This document shows positions 5,866-6,750 of a stretch of DNA of 6,750 nt, one piece after another. Source of the stretch: an uncultured Prevotella sp. GTDB taxonomy: Bacteria > Bacteroidota > Bacteroidia > Bacteroidales > Bacteroidaceae. Every line of letters starts with the position of its first letter. Position 1 is the stretch's first letter. The notes beneath the pieces are model-generated. The model was given only the letters and a program-made list of their open reading frames with translations, searched no databases and had not been told where the DNA came from. Where the stretch lies: positions 1 through 6,750 of the forward strand of contig URJQ01000131.1 of NCBI GenBank assembly GCA_900548195.1. The letters are read 5' to 3'. Both the position numbers and the translations under genes were made by a program.

Positions 5866-6420
5866 TTATTTTTGTCTCTTATAGGCAAAGACTCCATTGT
5901 TGCTCTCCAGCATCATGCTGTCAGCACCGAGATACAGGACAGAGAACGTGTCTGAATTGAGCACAATATTGCCGTTGACTGCAGACCAAACAGTATAAGG
6001 TCGTGTCTCCGTCTGCAGATTCGACTCCACATTACCGTCTTCCTGGATAGTGAAATTACGATCGAGCGAGGTCCATCTGCCGAGAAGAGTGGTAAGATTT
6101 ATGACCTTCGTAGCCACATTACCTTCCTCTGTCACGACATAAGCCACAGTCATTCGGTCTCCGCAAAGGAGTCCTCCCTGCACGTCGCTTCCCTGTTCCT
6201 CGTCTATGAGAAACTCCATCGTCTTACCATCGTCGGTCACTATCTCCAGATTGTGCATGGAAGTGCCTTGACCACATTTTCCATACACTGCGGAATCTGG
6301 AACCTCACTGACAAGTGTATCACTGCCAGCCTCAGCATTGTCTGTCTTTTTATCCTTGCAGGAAACGACAGAAATAATTGCAAACATGGCTATTATTATT
6401 GGAACATATATTCTTTTCAT
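5866..6420 (-). CDS. Lipoprotein of unknown function with lipocalin-like C-terminal half
   Basis: The 184-residue product starts with a signal peptide ending in the lipobox SVVS|C, so Cys21 would be lipidated and the protein anchored in the envelope. The residues after it (KDKKTD) are not the acidic cluster typical of Bacteroidetes surface-export signals, so a periplasm-facing position is more likely. Residues about 44-113 form a small all-beta section with Cys49 and Cys86, which could pair. Residues about 113-182 (LGRWTSLDRNFTIQEDGNVES onward) resemble the lipocalin-like beta repeats common in Bacteroidales lipoproteins, in which a LxGxW segment leads into a strand such as FTIxxDG. I do not recognise a specific family with certainty and assign no function. 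It sits between mazG (2 bases) and rnz (8 bases), so it is co-transcribed with cytoplasmic nucleotide and RNA enzymes, which is an odd setting for an envelope protein. Translation is probably coupled to mazG. Confidence 0.85.
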   Translation of the reverse strand: MKRIYVPIIIAMFAIISVVSCKDKKTDNAEAGSDTLVSEVPDSAVYGKCGQGTSMHNLEIVTDDGKTMEFLIDEEQGSDVQGGLLCGDRMTVAYVVTEEGNVATKVINLTTLLGRWTSLDRNFTIQEDGNVESNLQTETRPYTVWSAVNGNIVLNSDTFSVLYLGADSMMLESNNGVFAYKRQK

Positions 6421-6422
6421 AT

Positions 6423-6750
6423 CTATTGTCTCTCTAATTTCTTTGCTTCATTCCATAGTGCATCCATCTCCTCCAGCGTCATTTCTGTGAGAGACTTTCC
6501 CATTTCCTGGGCGCATTGCTCTATGTAATTGAATCTCTTGGTGAATTTCTGATTGGTCTTTTCCAAGGCAGTGTCAGGATTGATGTGGTAAAGCCTTGCT
6601 GCATTTACGACAGAGAAGATAAAGTCGCCGAGTTCTTCCTCCGAGTGGTCTCTATTTTCCTTACGCAGTTCAGTCTCCAGTTCGGCAAGTTCTTCATGCA
6701 CTTTCGCCCAGACATTTTCCTTCTTTTCCCAGTCGAAGCCCACGTTGCAA
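6423..6750 (-). CDS. mazG: MazG, nucleoside triphosphate pyrophosphohydrolase (C-terminal part, cut by window edge)
   Basis: Only the last 108 residues are present. The frame stays open to position 6750 and reads CN-VGFDW there, so the GTG at 6743 is an internal Val, not a start. The full protein should be about 260 residues. MazG hydrolyses (d)NTPs to monophosphates and pyrophosphate, clearing non-canonical nucleotides. The visible part is the catalytic C-terminal domain: VGFDW, the metal-binding EEXXE motif (HEELAEL, visible residues 18-24), then EELGDFIFSVVNAAR (visible 38-52), where the ExxD aspartate lies, KFTKRFNYIE and the end motif LEEMDALWNEAK. All expected acidic residues are present. 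The stop lies 2 bases before the lipoprotein start, so they probably share one mRNA. The promoter lies outside the window. Confidence 0.93.
   Translation of the reverse strand, partial: CNVGFDWEKKENVWAKVHEELAELETELRKENRDHSEEELGDFIFSVVNAARLYHINPDTALEKTNQKFTKRFNYIEQCAQEMGKSLTEMTLEEMDALWNEAKKLERQ

Noticed and set aside
6423..6743. A complete 106-residue MazG-like protein starting at 6743
   Set aside because: The codon at 6743 is GTG inside the conserved VGFDW motif and the frame stays open to the window end, so it is a fragment of a full-length mazG.

Overview
The window looks like chromosomal housekeeping DNA of a Bacteroidales bacterium, probably Prevotella or a close relative. The evidence is the protein sequences, the moderate GC content, AT-rich spacers without clear Shine-Dalgarno sites, a lipoprotein signal peptide, and one clear Bacteroidetes-type promoter (TTTG, 19 bases, TAAATTTG). 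The genus is an inference. All seven protein genes with recognisable or supported coding sequence lie on the minus strand, so transcription runs from position 6750 towards 1. I see no tRNA or rRNA, insertion sequence, CRISPR array, phage gene or toxin-antitoxin pair.

In transcription order there are three blocks. The first (6750 to 4943) is a tight three-gene cluster: the 3' part of mazG (house-cleaning NTP pyrophosphohydrolase, cut by the window edge), a two-part lipoprotein of unknown role 2 bases on, and rnz (RNase Z, tRNA 3' processing) 8 bases after that. After a 169-base spacer comes nupG, a nucleoside:proton symporter of the major facilitator superfamily.

The second block follows a 282-base spacer. 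That spacer holds a possible 26-codon small ORF, two hairpins and a near-palindrome. The block itself is a divergent bifunctional-nuclease-family (BFN/DUF151) protein with a C-terminal UVR motif, followed 6 bases later by rsmE (16S rRNA m3U1498 methyltransferase).

The third block is htrA (DegP/DegQ-type periplasmic serine protease with two PDZ domains). It has its own promoter at 1681-1711 and ends in a strong intrinsic terminator at 75-114.

The themes are nucleotide and RNA housekeeping (MazG, RNase Z, RsmE, nucleoside uptake, a BFN-family protein) and envelope quality control (HtrA). I found no convincing undescribed multi-gene system. The points most worth a second look are the structured leader ahead of the BFN gene, the divergent BFN-UVR protein itself, and the unknown lipoprotein between mazG and rnz.
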